Shown here: positions 1-7,674 of the stretch, piece by piece
Numbering within the stretch: the stretch's first letter is position 1
Layout of the letters: every line of letters begins with the position of its first letter
Origin: Bdellovibrionales bacterium
GTDB lineage: Bacteria > Bdellovibrionota > Bdellovibrionia > Bdellovibrionales > UBA1609
Assembly: GCA_019637855.1 (NCBI GenBank)
Contig: JAHBUX010000004.1
Coordinates: 1-64,000, forward strand
Direction: 5' to 3'
DNA: 64,000 nt
The notes under the pieces: generated by a model
What the model saw: only the letters and a program-made list of their open reading frames with translations
Database searches by the model: none
Told to the model about the DNA's origin: nothing
Translations under genes and position numbers: made by a program

Positions 1-35
1 TTCGGACCGGGTGGACAAGGGTGCGGTTCTTCGGT

Positions 36-350
36 TTAGCCGTGCCGACGAAACTTGGCGGCACGTTTTTCTATTTTCTTCAGCTCCGAGGTCTTTTCAA
101 ACTTTCCGTTCGGATAGAGAAAGATCATGGGATGCACATCTAAAGCGGCCGCGAACATTTCCGCGTAGTGCTGGCTCATCTCGATGCGGTCGTTTTCAAT
201 GGCGCTCAAATTATTATCGCGAATGCCCGTAATCTGCTCCATATCTTCGAGCGTCAGCCCTTCGCGCTTTCGCAAAGCCCGCAACATTTCACCCGGTGTG
301 GCACCTTCGGGAACCAACTCATCCAAAACATCCATCATTCTTTTACCCAT
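36..350 (-). CDS. HTH XRE-family antitoxin (HigA-like)
   Basis: 104-residue protein with a helix-turn-helix DNA-binding domain at about residues 20-75; the segment LTLEDMEQITGIRDNNLSAI fits the XRE/Cro fold. The short charged tail is rich in Lys and Arg. It follows a RelE-type toxin gene on the same strand after an 11-nt gap, the toxin-first order typical of HigBA-like modules. By family knowledge the antitoxin binds and neutralises the toxin and represses the shared promoter. The toxin match and the gene order support the call; the exact family (HigA or another XRE antitoxin) is not certain. Confidence 0.8.
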   Translation of the reverse strand: MGKRMMDVLDELVPEGATPGEMLRALRKREGLTLEDMEQITGIRDNNLSAIENDRIEMSQHYAEMFAAALDVHPMIFLYPNGKFEKTSELKKIEKRAAKFRRHG

Positions 351-361
351 AGCCTAGCTCC

Positions 362-670
362 TTATTTCTTATAATCATGATCCGCCGTCACACGGACTAC
401 TCGCACAATGATTTTTTCATTCTCAATCCGATAAATAACCCGGCCGGAATAGGAAAATGAAATCGCCCTGTGCCCCTTCCATCGACCATCCAGTTCATGG
501 TCCCGCCAGTCGGATTTACGCTGGGCAAATTCCAACCCTTGCTCTTCGACATCCACGATCCAGCGCTTAATAACCTTAATATCCTCAGATGTGACTTTGC
601 CGGCCTTAAAATTCGTTCGAAGCTCCTTTTCCGCTTCATCCGTCAACTCTACCGACCAGCTTTTCTTCAC
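362..670 (-). CDS. RelE/YafQ-type mRNA interferase toxin
   Basis: 102 residues with the compact RelE/ParE layout: N-terminal helices, then beta strands containing HELDGRWKGHRAISF and VIYRIENEKIIVRVVRV, ending HDYKK. The family cleaves mRNA on the ribosome; the C-terminal basic/aromatic residues match that role. The start is a GTG at 670, with only a weak purine-rich stretch upstream. It is the first gene of the toxin-antitoxin pair. An AT-rich promoter region with two TCCTATAT repeats (688-712, plus strand) lies just upstream and is a likely autoregulatory site. Confidence 0.8.
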   Translation of the reverse strand: MKKSWSVELTDEAEKELRTNFKAGKVTSEDIKVIKRWIVDVEEQGLEFAQRKSDWRDHELDGRWKGHRAISFSYSGRVIYRIENEKIIVRVVRVTADHDYKK

Positions 671-687
671 CCAAACCCCGCCTTTGA

Positions 688-712
688 TCCTATATTTATA
701 TATATCCTATAT
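688..712 (-). promoter_or_regulatory. Direct repeats in the toxin-antitoxin promoter region
   Basis: The octamer TCCTATAT occurs at 688-695 and again at 705-712, 17 bp start to start, inside a strongly AT-rich stretch directly upstream of the toxin gene. Antitoxins of the XRE type commonly bind repeated sites overlapping their own promoter, so this is a candidate operator. The role is inferred from position and repetition only. Confidence 0.4.
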
Positions 713-777
713 TATAATATAAGTAAAGCATTAAGCCCCACCCACAAACATCCGAAATGCTTATAAAAGGCGGTAAT

Positions 778-1932
778 ATGGGTTACTACATTCGAGAACT
801 AAAGAGTAAAAATCAAAATCCACGCTGGAAAATTCAGTTCATCTCCTACAAAAAGCAATATACCGCCCAATCCAACGCCAAGAAACCTCGTAAAGATTGG
901 GACATATCGAAAAGGCGGTGGATTGCTTTGGGGTTCAAAGATTCGATGAGTCTTGAACAAGCCAGAGCCAGAGCGCGCCAAATCAACGCCAAAATCGAAA
1001 TGCGACGCCAAGAAGAGCGAAGGAAACAAATTGAAGAGGAACAATTTGTACTGGAGCGCAAGTTCACTGCGGTACTACCAGATATCTATAAAGAAGAATT
1101 TGAACAAAAATATCTCGTGGGTCGATATAAAAACCCAGGATGGCAGAAACGATTCCTCACAAGCTGGCGAGCCACCCAACGCATGCTGACTGAGTTACAA
1201 ATTGACCCCGTTGATTGGAACGAAGACGTCCACCTTTTTTATGACTATTTCCAAAAGAAAGCTTACAGCTTTTCCTATATCAAAAAGATTCTTCTTGTGA
1301 CCAATCTTTGGGGTTATTTCCTATCTCGCAGGCTGGGGCAGAACTTTATGCGAATCCCAAGCCCTCGTGGAAATGAGAAGGCTCGACTGCTTGATGCCTA
1401 TTTTGGCAAACGCGGCCACCGACTGACCCCCTCGGATCCAATCACTCCGTCGCAACTCACGCAGGTCAAGCACAAGTTCAAGAAGGAACAGTATAACTGG
1501 CTTTATCTTTCGGTCTGGCTCGGCCTTCGCCCACAAGAAGTCGACCAACTCAAAAATCCACAGATGGTGCGCCTGCAAAATTCCACAGAAGGTACGCCGA
1601 CGCTCTGGATTTATCAGACCAAACTTGTCTCCGTCCCACATCGATATCGCTGGAAACTTATTCCTATCATCTTTAAGGAACAGAAAAAGGCCTTACAAAT
1701 TATCCGCTCTAAAAATTTTCAAAGGCCGATCGTCAAAACCGTAAAGAAGCATTTCGGAGCGCACACGACACTGTATGGCGGCAGGAAGGGATTCACTGAC
1801 CTCATGCTTAGCCATCAACAAAATCTATTTCATATAAGCCAGTGGATGGGGCATTCGTCCATCAAGAGAACCTGGAGGAATTATAAGTCGAAATGCATAG
1901 CGCATCACTTACCGATAAAAAAATCAGCGTGA
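778..1932 (+). CDS. Tyrosine recombinase / integrase-like protein
   Basis: 384 residues from the ATG at 778, which follows AAGGCGG at good spacing; an ATG at 757 has no such site. The C-terminal half carries tyrosine-recombinase motifs: the first Arg in LGLRPQEVDQL, a Lys in a predicted beta turn (YQTKLVS), YGGRKGFTDLM for box II, then MGHSS and the candidate nucleophile Tyr in RNYKSK. The usual HxxR reads YGGR, so the box-II His is replaced by Tyr; this is tolerated in some members. The N-terminus is Lys/Arg-rich and could bind arm sites. It sits beside a toxin-antitoxin pair, so it probably belongs to an integrated element, but no att repeats could be identified by eye. Confidence 0.75.
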   Translation: MGYYIRELKSKNQNPRWKIQFISYKKQYTAQSNAKKPRKDWDISKRRWIALGFKDSMSLEQARARARQINAKIEMRRQEERRKQIEEEQFVLERKFTAVLPDIYKEEFEQKYLVGRYKNPGWQKRFLTSWRATQRMLTELQIDPVDWNEDVHLFYDYFQKKAYSFSYIKKILLVTNLWGYFLSRRLGQNFMRIPSPRGNEKARLLDAYFGKRGHRLTPSDPITPSQLTQVKHKFKKEQYNWLYLSVWLGLRPQEVDQLKNPQMVRLQNSTEGTPTLWIYQTKLVSVPHRYRWKLIPIIFKEQKKALQIIRSKNFQRPIVKTVKKHFGAHTTLYGGRKGFTDLMLSHQQNLFHISQWMGHSSIKRTWRNYKSKCIAHHLPIKKSA

Positions 1933-1960
1933 TCGCGTAAGACATATTGCTTGAGATAAG

Positions 1961-2176
1961 CTATGAGTGATCAATTAAAATTGCCGGGATCTTGCCATCT
2001 TTTGAAGACTCATACTCCCCGATGATTTCGCGCGCATATTCTGATTCGCGTTCTCTAACGTGAATAGCTTCAACGAAACGGATGTCGGCAAAGCCATCCT
2101 CATCCAGCCCCCTGGTGACAACCAAGGACTCAGGATCAAAGGTTCTTAACTTCTCTATCAGTTCCTGCACTTTCAT
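1961..2176 (-). CDS. Small conserved-type hypothetical protein
   Basis: 71 residues starting MKVQELIEKLRTFDPESL. This opening (MKV-ELI-L-DP) resembles a widespread group of small proteins of unknown function found in phages and mobile regions; the rest is acidic. A longer reading frame from 2263 would overlap the upstream lipoprotein gene by 50 nt, so the internal ATG at 2176 is preferred, although its ribosome-binding site (GGGGCGG) is only fair. It probably forms an operon with the lipoprotein and transglycosylase genes upstream. Function unknown. Confidence 0.55.
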   Translation of the reverse strand: MKVQELIEKLRTFDPESLVVTRGLDEDGFADIRFVEAIHVRERESEYAREIIGEYESSKDGKIPAILIDHS

Positions 2177-2213
2177 CAGCCGCCCCAACCGCTTGATTCG
2201 TTCTAATAATAAA

Positions 2214-2720
2214 TCAATCCTGAAATTCGGGACTTTCTTCAAATAAATTCCAGTAGCCGCCAACGCCCTTCAGCCGATTAATGTACCATAAAGATTGCGG
2301 CAGATCCCCATCTGAATCCAAATCGACGTCGGGCATATGAGCGGCGAAGATACAAGCTTCACTCCCGCCAGCGAGTAATTGCCGCCAGGAAGATAAAGTC
2401 TGTTCGCAATCCAAGCGGTCCTCCACATGCGTATCAAAAAGAAAAATCTCTCTTTCGGTCGCGACGCTGATACTTGGAACCAAAGTGCCATGGTCATAGT
2501 CGGCACAGGTGAGTTCGACCTGAGACATATGGAAGCAGTGCCATTGATTGTAAGATCCCCATGGATGCTCGCTCTTCAGTTCCGAGCCTAACGCCACACC
2601 ACTGGCGTTGTCGATACGCTGAAATTCCATATCACTCTCGCTAAGTAACTGGGTATATGTGAAGCCAAAAGCCGAGGCACATCCAACAAGCACACCCAGA
2701 ACCACAAGATATTTTTTCAC
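2214..2720 (-). CDS. Hypothetical secreted protein / lipoprotein
   Basis: 168 residues with an N-terminal signal sequence; LVGC at residues 11-14 could act as a lipobox, although a cleavage site a few residues later is also possible. The mature part contains several Cys residues (WHCFHM, LTCADYD, DCEQT, EACIF), suggesting disulfides in the periplasm. Its start overlaps the stop of the transglycosylase gene by 4 nt (ATGA), which indicates translational coupling. No recognised domain. Confidence 0.6.
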   Translation of the reverse strand: MKKYLVVLGVLVGCASAFGFTYTQLLSESDMEFQRIDNASGVALGSELKSEHPWGSYNQWHCFHMSQVELTCADYDHGTLVPSISVATEREIFLFDTHVEDRLDCEQTLSSWRQLLAGGSEACIFAAHMPDVDLDSDGDLPQSLWYINRLKGVGGYWNLFEESPEFQD

Positions 2721-3430
2721 TTCTTAAGCCTTTCGTAAAAATCCACCAATCTATTCATTTGCTTATGGCCAGGGTCTTTCTGCCATTGCTCAAGATACGA
2801 CTTGTAATCGGCAGCAGCTTCAAGCCATGTCGCCTGACGCTTCAATTTTGCCGACGCCGTCTCACGTTTACGGTGCAACCATCGGACACCGGCCGCGATA
2901 TTCAGAGATGCGTCCGTCATGTCCTTTTGATCTAAGTCGATGAGATGATCCCGCAGCTCACCCTTTTCATCTTTTAGAATTTCTAACGCCCAGTCCGTGA
3001 CCTGCATAAGGCCACGAGCCCAGCCCGCCTTCTTACCGGCTCGTATTTTCGCCTTACGATCAAACCCGGACTCGGAGGCAATAAGAGCTTTTACCAAATT
3101 CGATTCCAACGGCTCATTCGGCGACAGAACCTCATTCCAATACTTTGTCCATCCCGCAATGGCTTCATCATACTTATTCCCGCGATATTTAAATCCAAGA
3201 TTGTCGGCGGTGGGCCCTCCCTCGATATCAGAAAAGTAGTCATCCGAAATTTGCTTAAGCTCTCCGGAATAGATCTGATCTTTACGGGAAGGATTGGTTC
3301 GACAATGGCCGGCAACCTGAGTCGCCCCACTTTTCGTGCGCCGCAAATGGGTCGTAACCCAATGTTCACCGCCCGGGCATATGCGCCATGGGTGCGTCTT
3401 CTGTTTCTTTGCAGATTTCTTATTCGCCAT
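2717..3430 (-). CDS. SLT-type lytic transglycosylase-like protein
   Basis: 237 residues. The lysozyme-like core lies at about residues 110-225: LIASESGFDRKAK carries the catalytic Glu-Ser, followed by ARGLMQVTDWA and LNIAAGVRWLHRK, the usual order of soluble lytic transglycosylase motifs. These enzymes cleave the MurNAc-GlcNAc bond to give anhydro-MurNAc. There is no signal peptide; the N-terminus is basic, with a short segment containing Cys and His residues (CPGGEHW, GHCRTNP). That is unusual for a chromosomal murein enzyme and typical of phage or conjugative-element enzymes delivered by another route. First gene of a three-gene operon near the integrase. Confidence 0.75.
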   Translation of the reverse strand: MANKKSAKKQKTHPWRICPGGEHWVTTHLRRTKSGATQVAGHCRTNPSRKDQIYSGELKQISDDYFSDIEGGPTADNLGFKYRGNKYDEAIAGWTKYWNEVLSPNEPLESNLVKALIASESGFDRKAKIRAGKKAGWARGLMQVTDWALEILKDEKGELRDHLIDLDQKDMTDASLNIAAGVRWLHRKRETASAKLKRQATWLEAAADYKSYLEQWQKDPGHKQMNRLVDFYERLKK

Positions 3431-3574
3431 AGCAATCTCGATTTATGAAGAGGTGGCCAAATTGCTATTTTATGGAATTAAGTGGAGTTTTCAATCCTGC
3501 TGTATCGTTCTTTGAGAAAGATGCGGCGCCCAACGAGACGTTATTCGAACTCTAAAAGTGGGGACCAAACTGAC

Positions 3575-3589
3575 GAGAACAATGTTCTC
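3575..3589. promoter_or_regulatory. Perfect 7-1-7 palindrome, operator-like
   Basis: GAGAACAATGTTCTC reads as two 7-bp inverted halves around one base. It lies in a gene-free stretch about 240 bp upstream of a predicted 41-residue ORF and 135 bp from the transglycosylase start. The size and symmetry suit a dimeric repressor site. The AGAAC/GTTCT halves recall LexA-type boxes, but the central spacing does not match the Gram-positive LexA consensus. No regulator is assigned. Confidence 0.35.
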
Positions 3590-3727
3590 CGGGTAGATTT
3601 GGGCTCTAGTGCTTGTTCGCCAAAGGCGCGTGCAGCCCGCGGCGAAGCGGAGGGGCGAGGGCAGGAGCCCGAGCCAATCTCAACGGTGTAATGTCCGAAC
3701 TCCGTTCCCGCCGAACGCTCAAAACGC

Positions 3728-3754
3728 AAAAAAGCCAGGTCTTAACAACCTGGC
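3728..3754 (-). terminator. Rho-independent terminator reading on the minus strand
   Basis: GCCAGGT (3734-3740) and ACCTGGC (3748-3754) form a 7-bp stem with a 7-nt loop. On the minus strand the stem is followed by TTTTTTG. No protein-coding gene is visible on the minus strand between here and 4160, so the terminator may close a small RNA or an untranslated transcript. Confidence 0.55.
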
Positions 3755-3816
3755 CTCTCTTGCAACTCCCTCTTTCCGTCAGGCCATGGTTAGGCACCGA
3801 GCGGAAAGGAGAACAT

Positions 3817-3942
3817 ATGAATCCAAAACACCAGGATTCTTATCGGACCGCCATGGAGACATTTAAAGTCCTGATCAGCGTACAGCTTCTGCTGTTCCAG
3901 CTGCTTTGGATTTGGTGTCAAAGGGCCATGTTTATCAAGTAA
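3817..3942 (+). CDS. Small single-span membrane protein, 41 residues
   Basis: Short ORF starting MNPKHQDSYR and preceded by AAAGGAGA at ideal spacing from the ATG at 3817, the main evidence that it is translated. Residues about 15-34 form one hydrophobic helix (TFKVLISVQLLLFQLLWIW), followed by CQRAMFIK. Stand-alone gene in an otherwise empty region. Function unknown; it could be a type I toxin-like or regulatory membrane peptide, but nothing in the sequence shows which. Confidence 0.5.
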   Translation: MNPKHQDSYRTAMETFKVLISVQLLLFQLLWIWCQRAMFIK

Positions 3943-4165
3943 GGGCTTACGTGCATTTGATGTCTGTGGGCGCAAACTGAGAACAATCTAACCCCCTCGG
4001 CCCGACCATGGCCTGGCACCTTTTCGCAAAATCCCCGGTCCTCAGCCCTGATATCTCTCTGACATTCGGGTAATTCCGCCAAAAGCCCTCAGGCATAGCC
4101 GAGAGTCCTTTAGAAATCCCGCCCACCAATGCTATAGATAGCCCGATTTACCCTCTAAGGACCTT

Positions 4166-5284
4166 ATGAAGCCCTCATTTAAAGATTTCGCTCTGCTGCC
4201 TTCGTTGCAAGCCACATTGAAAGAAAAAGCTCTCACCATCCCCACTGAAATTCAGCAAAAGGCCCTACCCGCTATTTTAGCGGGTAAATCTATCGTCGGT
4301 GTCGCAGAAACAGGTAGTGGCAAGACCTTGTCTTATGTGCTTCCCATTCTCGATTTGATTAAACGCCAAGAGAACGATGGCGACAAAGTTAGCAAGGAAA
4401 GTCTGCCGCGAGGATTGGTCATCGTGCCGACGCGTGAACTGGGTGAGCAGGTCAGCAAGGTGTTTAAGGTCTTCACTCATGGCACTCGCCTACGCGTGCG
4501 CACCATTTTGGGCGGTACCAAACTGCAAGTGGCCAAAGAGAATGTGAAAGGTCAGTTTGAAATCCTAGTGGCCACCCCAGGGCGCTTGTTGCAGATGATT
4601 CAACGGCGACAAGTGGCACTGACTGATGTGCGCCTCTTGGTCTTAGACGAAGCCGATCAAATGATCGATCCTGGCTTCCTCGCTGACGCCAAGAAAATCA
4701 TGGCCGCGGGCCCAGAGAATGTGCAGATCGCGTTGTTCTCGGCAACCGTTTCCCCCGAAGTGCAGGCCCTGATGAACGAACTTGTTCCCAGCGCCAAAGT
4801 ATTTCGTACCGCCGGCGCGAGCCGCGTAGTGCCTCAGCTCAAGACCGAAAACAAAACAGTTCAGAATGGTAAGCGCTTCCCCCTACTGCAGAACTTGATT
4901 GCCAATGATAGTGAAGGTGGAACCCTTATCTTCACTAACACGCGCGAGCAATGTGATCGACTAGCCGCAGAGCTCAATAAAAAGGGTGTCAAGTGCGCCA
5001 TTTATCGCGGTGAGATGGACAAAATCGAACGCCGGGCGAATCTAAAAGCCTTTCGCGATGGCGATGTTAAGCTTTTGATCTCCACCGACTTAGCCTCACG
5101 CGGGCTCGATGTGGAGCATGTAGGACGCGTGATCAACTATCATATGCCGCAGCACCTGGAAAACTACCTTCACCGTGTCGGTCGCACCGCACGCGCCGGC
5201 CGAGAGGGGATAGTCATCAACTTCGTCACCGAACGCGACCAAGAGATTATGAATCAGGTGCAGAGAGTCTCAACTCGCAATTAG
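4166..5284 (+). CDS. DEAD-box ATP-dependent RNA helicase
   Basis: 372 residues with the full helicase core: Q motif region at about 6-30, Walker A AETGSGKT at 47-54, PTRELG near 88, DEAD at 161-164, SAT near 192, then TDLASRGLD and HRVGRTARAG in the second RecA lobe. It belongs to the RhlE/SrmB-type DEAD-box group that unwinds RNA in ribosome assembly or decay. The usual basic C-terminal extension is absent; the protein ends soon after motif VI, so it is a minimal-core helicase. The stop overlaps that of the convergent outer-membrane gene by 4 nt. Confidence 0.93.
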   Translation: MKPSFKDFALLPSLQATLKEKALTIPTEIQQKALPAILAGKSIVGVAETGSGKTLSYVLPILDLIKRQENDGDKVSKESLPRGLVIVPTRELGEQVSKVFKVFTHGTRLRVRTILGGTKLQVAKENVKGQFEILVATPGRLLQMIQRRQVALTDVRLLVLDEADQMIDPGFLADAKKIMAAGPENVQIALFSATVSPEVQALMNELVPSAKVFRTAGASRVVPQLKTENKTVQNGKRFPLLQNLIANDSEGGTLIFTNTREQCDRLAAELNKKGVKCAIYRGEMDKIERRANLKAFRDGDVKLLISTDLASRGLDVEHVGRVINYHMPQHLENYLHRVGRTARAGREGIVINFVTERDQEIMNQVQRVSTRN

Positions 5285-6297
5285 AAATTGTAGCCCATAC
5301 GGAATACCATACCAGGCAACGTCCCCTTACCATAGTTGGCTGTGGCCGCACCGTTGGTGGCGTTCACATTGGTCGCAACCACCATAGAGAGTAGCTCCAA
5401 ACGCACTTTTTCCGAAGCATAGTAGCCAATACCGACCTGTGCGCCCATAGAGCCCGAAGTTTCCACCGTCTCACCCGTGCCCTCTTGTTGTGTGTAGGCC
5501 GGGATCGAGTAGTTGATGCCAAACGGAATGTAGATCTGCGACCAACGATAGATGGCACTGAGCTCAAACAGCGTGAATTGAATGGTCGGCTTCGTCCCTA
5601 CATAGACGCCGGTAAAAGCAGTGCCACCATCCGCATTGACAGTCACCGTTTTGAGTTCGCGCTTGCCCTCGATGATAGCACCGAAGTATACGCCCCAAGA
5701 ATGTTCGGCGGAAAGAATCGCACCCACGGTGATTTGGCCAGAGCCTTCAGTGTCAAAGCTGGCGCTACCCTTACCGCTGTTCACACCGTTATTGGCGGAG
5801 ACGGATGAAAATGTGATCTTGCTCCCAGTGTGATAACCAAGGCCAATGGAAAAGCGCGGTTGCGCACGGCCATCTCCTGGCTCCGCATTCGCATGCGGGC
5901 TTGCCTCTTTTACCTCAGCAAACAACGGGCGCGACAAAGGAGAGCCGGCTTTGATAGCGTCGAATTTCCCGCAGGCACTGAAGTCCACCAAGGCTTTGCC
6001 GAGTTGCGCTTGCAACACACGACCTTCACAGGCCTCGCCGCTAGCAGCAGTGAAAATCACAGTCGGCGGCACTTCCGCATCGGCGACGTAGGCGTCCACA
6101 GCCATCACCACTCGTTTTTTATCGCGGAAAATCTGCCCCACCTGACCAATTCGCTCCGCGCCAGTAGTCGGTATCGCCACCACCGCAGCAACGGGTGCAG
6201 GCTCTGGGGCTGGAGTCGCAGTGGCCTCCGAAGGTGCTTCCTGAGCCCAAACTTGAACTGTCAGCAAAAGGGCGAAGACCTGCATAGCCGAGCGCAT
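5281..6297 (-). CDS. Outer-membrane beta-barrel protein
   Basis: 338 residues from the ATG at 6297, preceded by GGAGG five bases upstream; a TTG at 6309 would overlap that site. A signal peptide ends near VWAQ, followed by a Pro/Ala/Glu-rich linker and a small domain with two Cys (EACEG, FSACGKF). The C-terminal two thirds show alternating hydrophobic/polar strands rich in Gly and aromatics and end in MGYNF, the terminal-Phe signature recognised by the BAM machinery. Function unknown; it could be a pore or structural protein. Confidence 0.75.
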   Translation of the reverse strand: MRSAMQVFALLLTVQVWAQEAPSEATATPAPEPAPVAAVVAIPTTGAERIGQVGQIFRDKKRVVMAVDAYVADAEVPPTVIFTAASGEACEGRVLQAQLGKALVDFSACGKFDAIKAGSPLSRPLFAEVKEASPHANAEPGDGRAQPRFSIGLGYHTGSKITFSSVSANNGVNSGKGSASFDTEGSGQITVGAILSAEHSWGVYFGAIIEGKRELKTVTVNADGGTAFTGVYVGTKPTIQFTLFELSAIYRWSQIYIPFGINYSIPAYTQQEGTGETVETSGSMGAQVGIGYYASEKVRLELLSMVVATNVNATNGAATANYGKGTLPGMVFRMGYNF

Positions 6298-6456
6298 GAA
6301 CGCCTCCAATAGGACGAATTTTATTTAGTATAAAGTAGCCGACCAGACCGTCAATTTGCGCCGACGACGCGGCACGTTCCCAAAGGCATCCGAATATAGA
6401 CAAAAGTCCGTGCCCGGAGGAGAACAAAATCTGAATTTCCGCTACGATAGGCCCCC

Positions 6457-7674
6457 ATGCCCACCGATCTATATAAGCTCGTATCCGCTCGCTTCTTCTT
6501 TACTTTTGCTGTTCAAATGCAAGCCGTCGTTTTGGGCTGGCGCATTTATGAGCTGCTCAAAGATCCACTCGCCCTCGGCTTGATCGGACTTACCGAAGCC
6601 GTACCGGCTATCGGGCTTGCGCTCTATGCCGGCTATTTGGTCGATCGCTCACGCCCACTGATTACCTATCGCCGTGTGATCTATGTCAGCTTTCTCTCCG
6701 GCGTATTGGTTTTGGCAGAGCATTTACTCGAGCACCGACTCAGTCTGCATTCGCAGGTGGGGATGCTCTACGGCGCCGCTTTTTTAACAGGATTGGCGCG
6801 CTCATTCGCGCAACCTTCGATCTTCGCCTCCGTACCCCGCATGGTCGAACGCGGGGATCTGCTAAGAGCCACAGCTCAAATGAGCTCGGCGCTACAGGTG
6901 GCGCGCATTGCCGGCCCTGCCTTTGGAGGGCTGGTGTTTGGATTTTTCGGCGCTGTCGCTTCCTCAACCCTGGTGTGCTTGATTTTGCTCTTCGCCATTG
7001 CCGCCATGTTCAGCATCAAGATCAGCCTGTCACCGCCATCTGCCAATCACCGCCACACTTCGATCAAGGACGAGCTGCTCTCAGGTCTGCATTTTGTTTT
7101 TAAGCATCCAATTCTTTTACCGGCACTGACGCTCGACATGGTGTCAGTCATGTTCGGTGGGGTCACCGCCCTCTTGCCCATCTTCGCCAGCGAAATTCTC
7201 ATGGTCGGCCCCAAAGGTCTCGGCATGTTACGAGCCGCGCTCGCAGTCGGTGCAACGATCATGAGTCTTTACCAATCGAAAAAAGAGCTTCGGGGTCGAT
7301 CGGGTACCTGGCTTTTTTCCGCCGTGACCGGCTTTGGCGTTTGCATTCTCGTATTCGGACTCAGCCAAAACTTTTACCTGTCACTGTTCGCCCTGTTTAT
7401 GAGCGGAGTGTTCGATAGCGTCAGCATGATCATTCGTTCGAGCGCCGTTCAGCTCTCATCGCCGGATGATATGCGCGGCAAGATTTCCGCCGTCAACTCC
7501 ATCTTTATCGGCTCATCCAATGAGATAGGCGAGCTTGAAAGCGGAATCGCGGCAAAACTTATGGGCACCGTACCGTCTGTGGTATTCGGTGGCGCGATGT
7601 GCCTGATCACAGTGGCGTTTGTCGCGTGGAAATCCCCACAGCTCAGACGACTTGAGCTAAGTCGCCTTGCTTAA
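6457..7674 (+). CDS. MFS transporter
   Basis: 405 residues with about 12 hydrophobic spans and an MFS-type loop after the second helix (GYLVDRSRPLITYRR). The N-terminal region and overall layout resemble the EntS-type exporter group of MFS proteins, which move siderophores or drugs. The substrate cannot be read from the sequence. The 3' end overlaps the convergent HD-GYP gene by 18 nt. Confidence 0.85.
   Translation: MPTDLYKLVSARFFFTFAVQMQAVVLGWRIYELLKDPLALGLIGLTEAVPAIGLALYAGYLVDRSRPLITYRRVIYVSFLSGVLVLAEHLLEHRLSLHSQVGMLYGAAFLTGLARSFAQPSIFASVPRMVERGDLLRATAQMSSALQVARIAGPAFGGLVFGFFGAVASSTLVCLILLFAIAAMFSIKISLSPPSANHRHTSIKDELLSGLHFVFKHPILLPALTLDMVSVMFGGVTALLPIFASEILMVGPKGLGMLRAALAVGATIMSLYQSKKELRGRSGTWLFSAVTGFGVCILVFGLSQNFYLSLFALFMSGVFDSVSMIIRSSAVQLSSPDDMRGKISAVNSIFIGSSNEIGELESGIAAKLMGTVPSVVFGGAMCLITVAFVAWKSPQLRRLELSRLA

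Larger units (their letters stand above)
3431..3816. other. Gene-poor region
   Basis: About 390 bases with no convincing coding sequence. The overlapping open frames on both strands lack ribosome-binding sites and protein-like composition. Visible structure: a perfect 15-bp palindrome at 3575-3589 and a hairpin with a T-run on the minus strand at 3728-3754, both listed separately. The centre (3610-3680) is strongly purine/GC-rich. Confidence 0.5.

Noticed and set aside
3613-3942. Longer 109-residue reading of the small membrane ORF
   Set aside because: The upstream extension lacks a ribosome-binding site and is compositionally unlike protein; the strong site points to the ATG at 3817.
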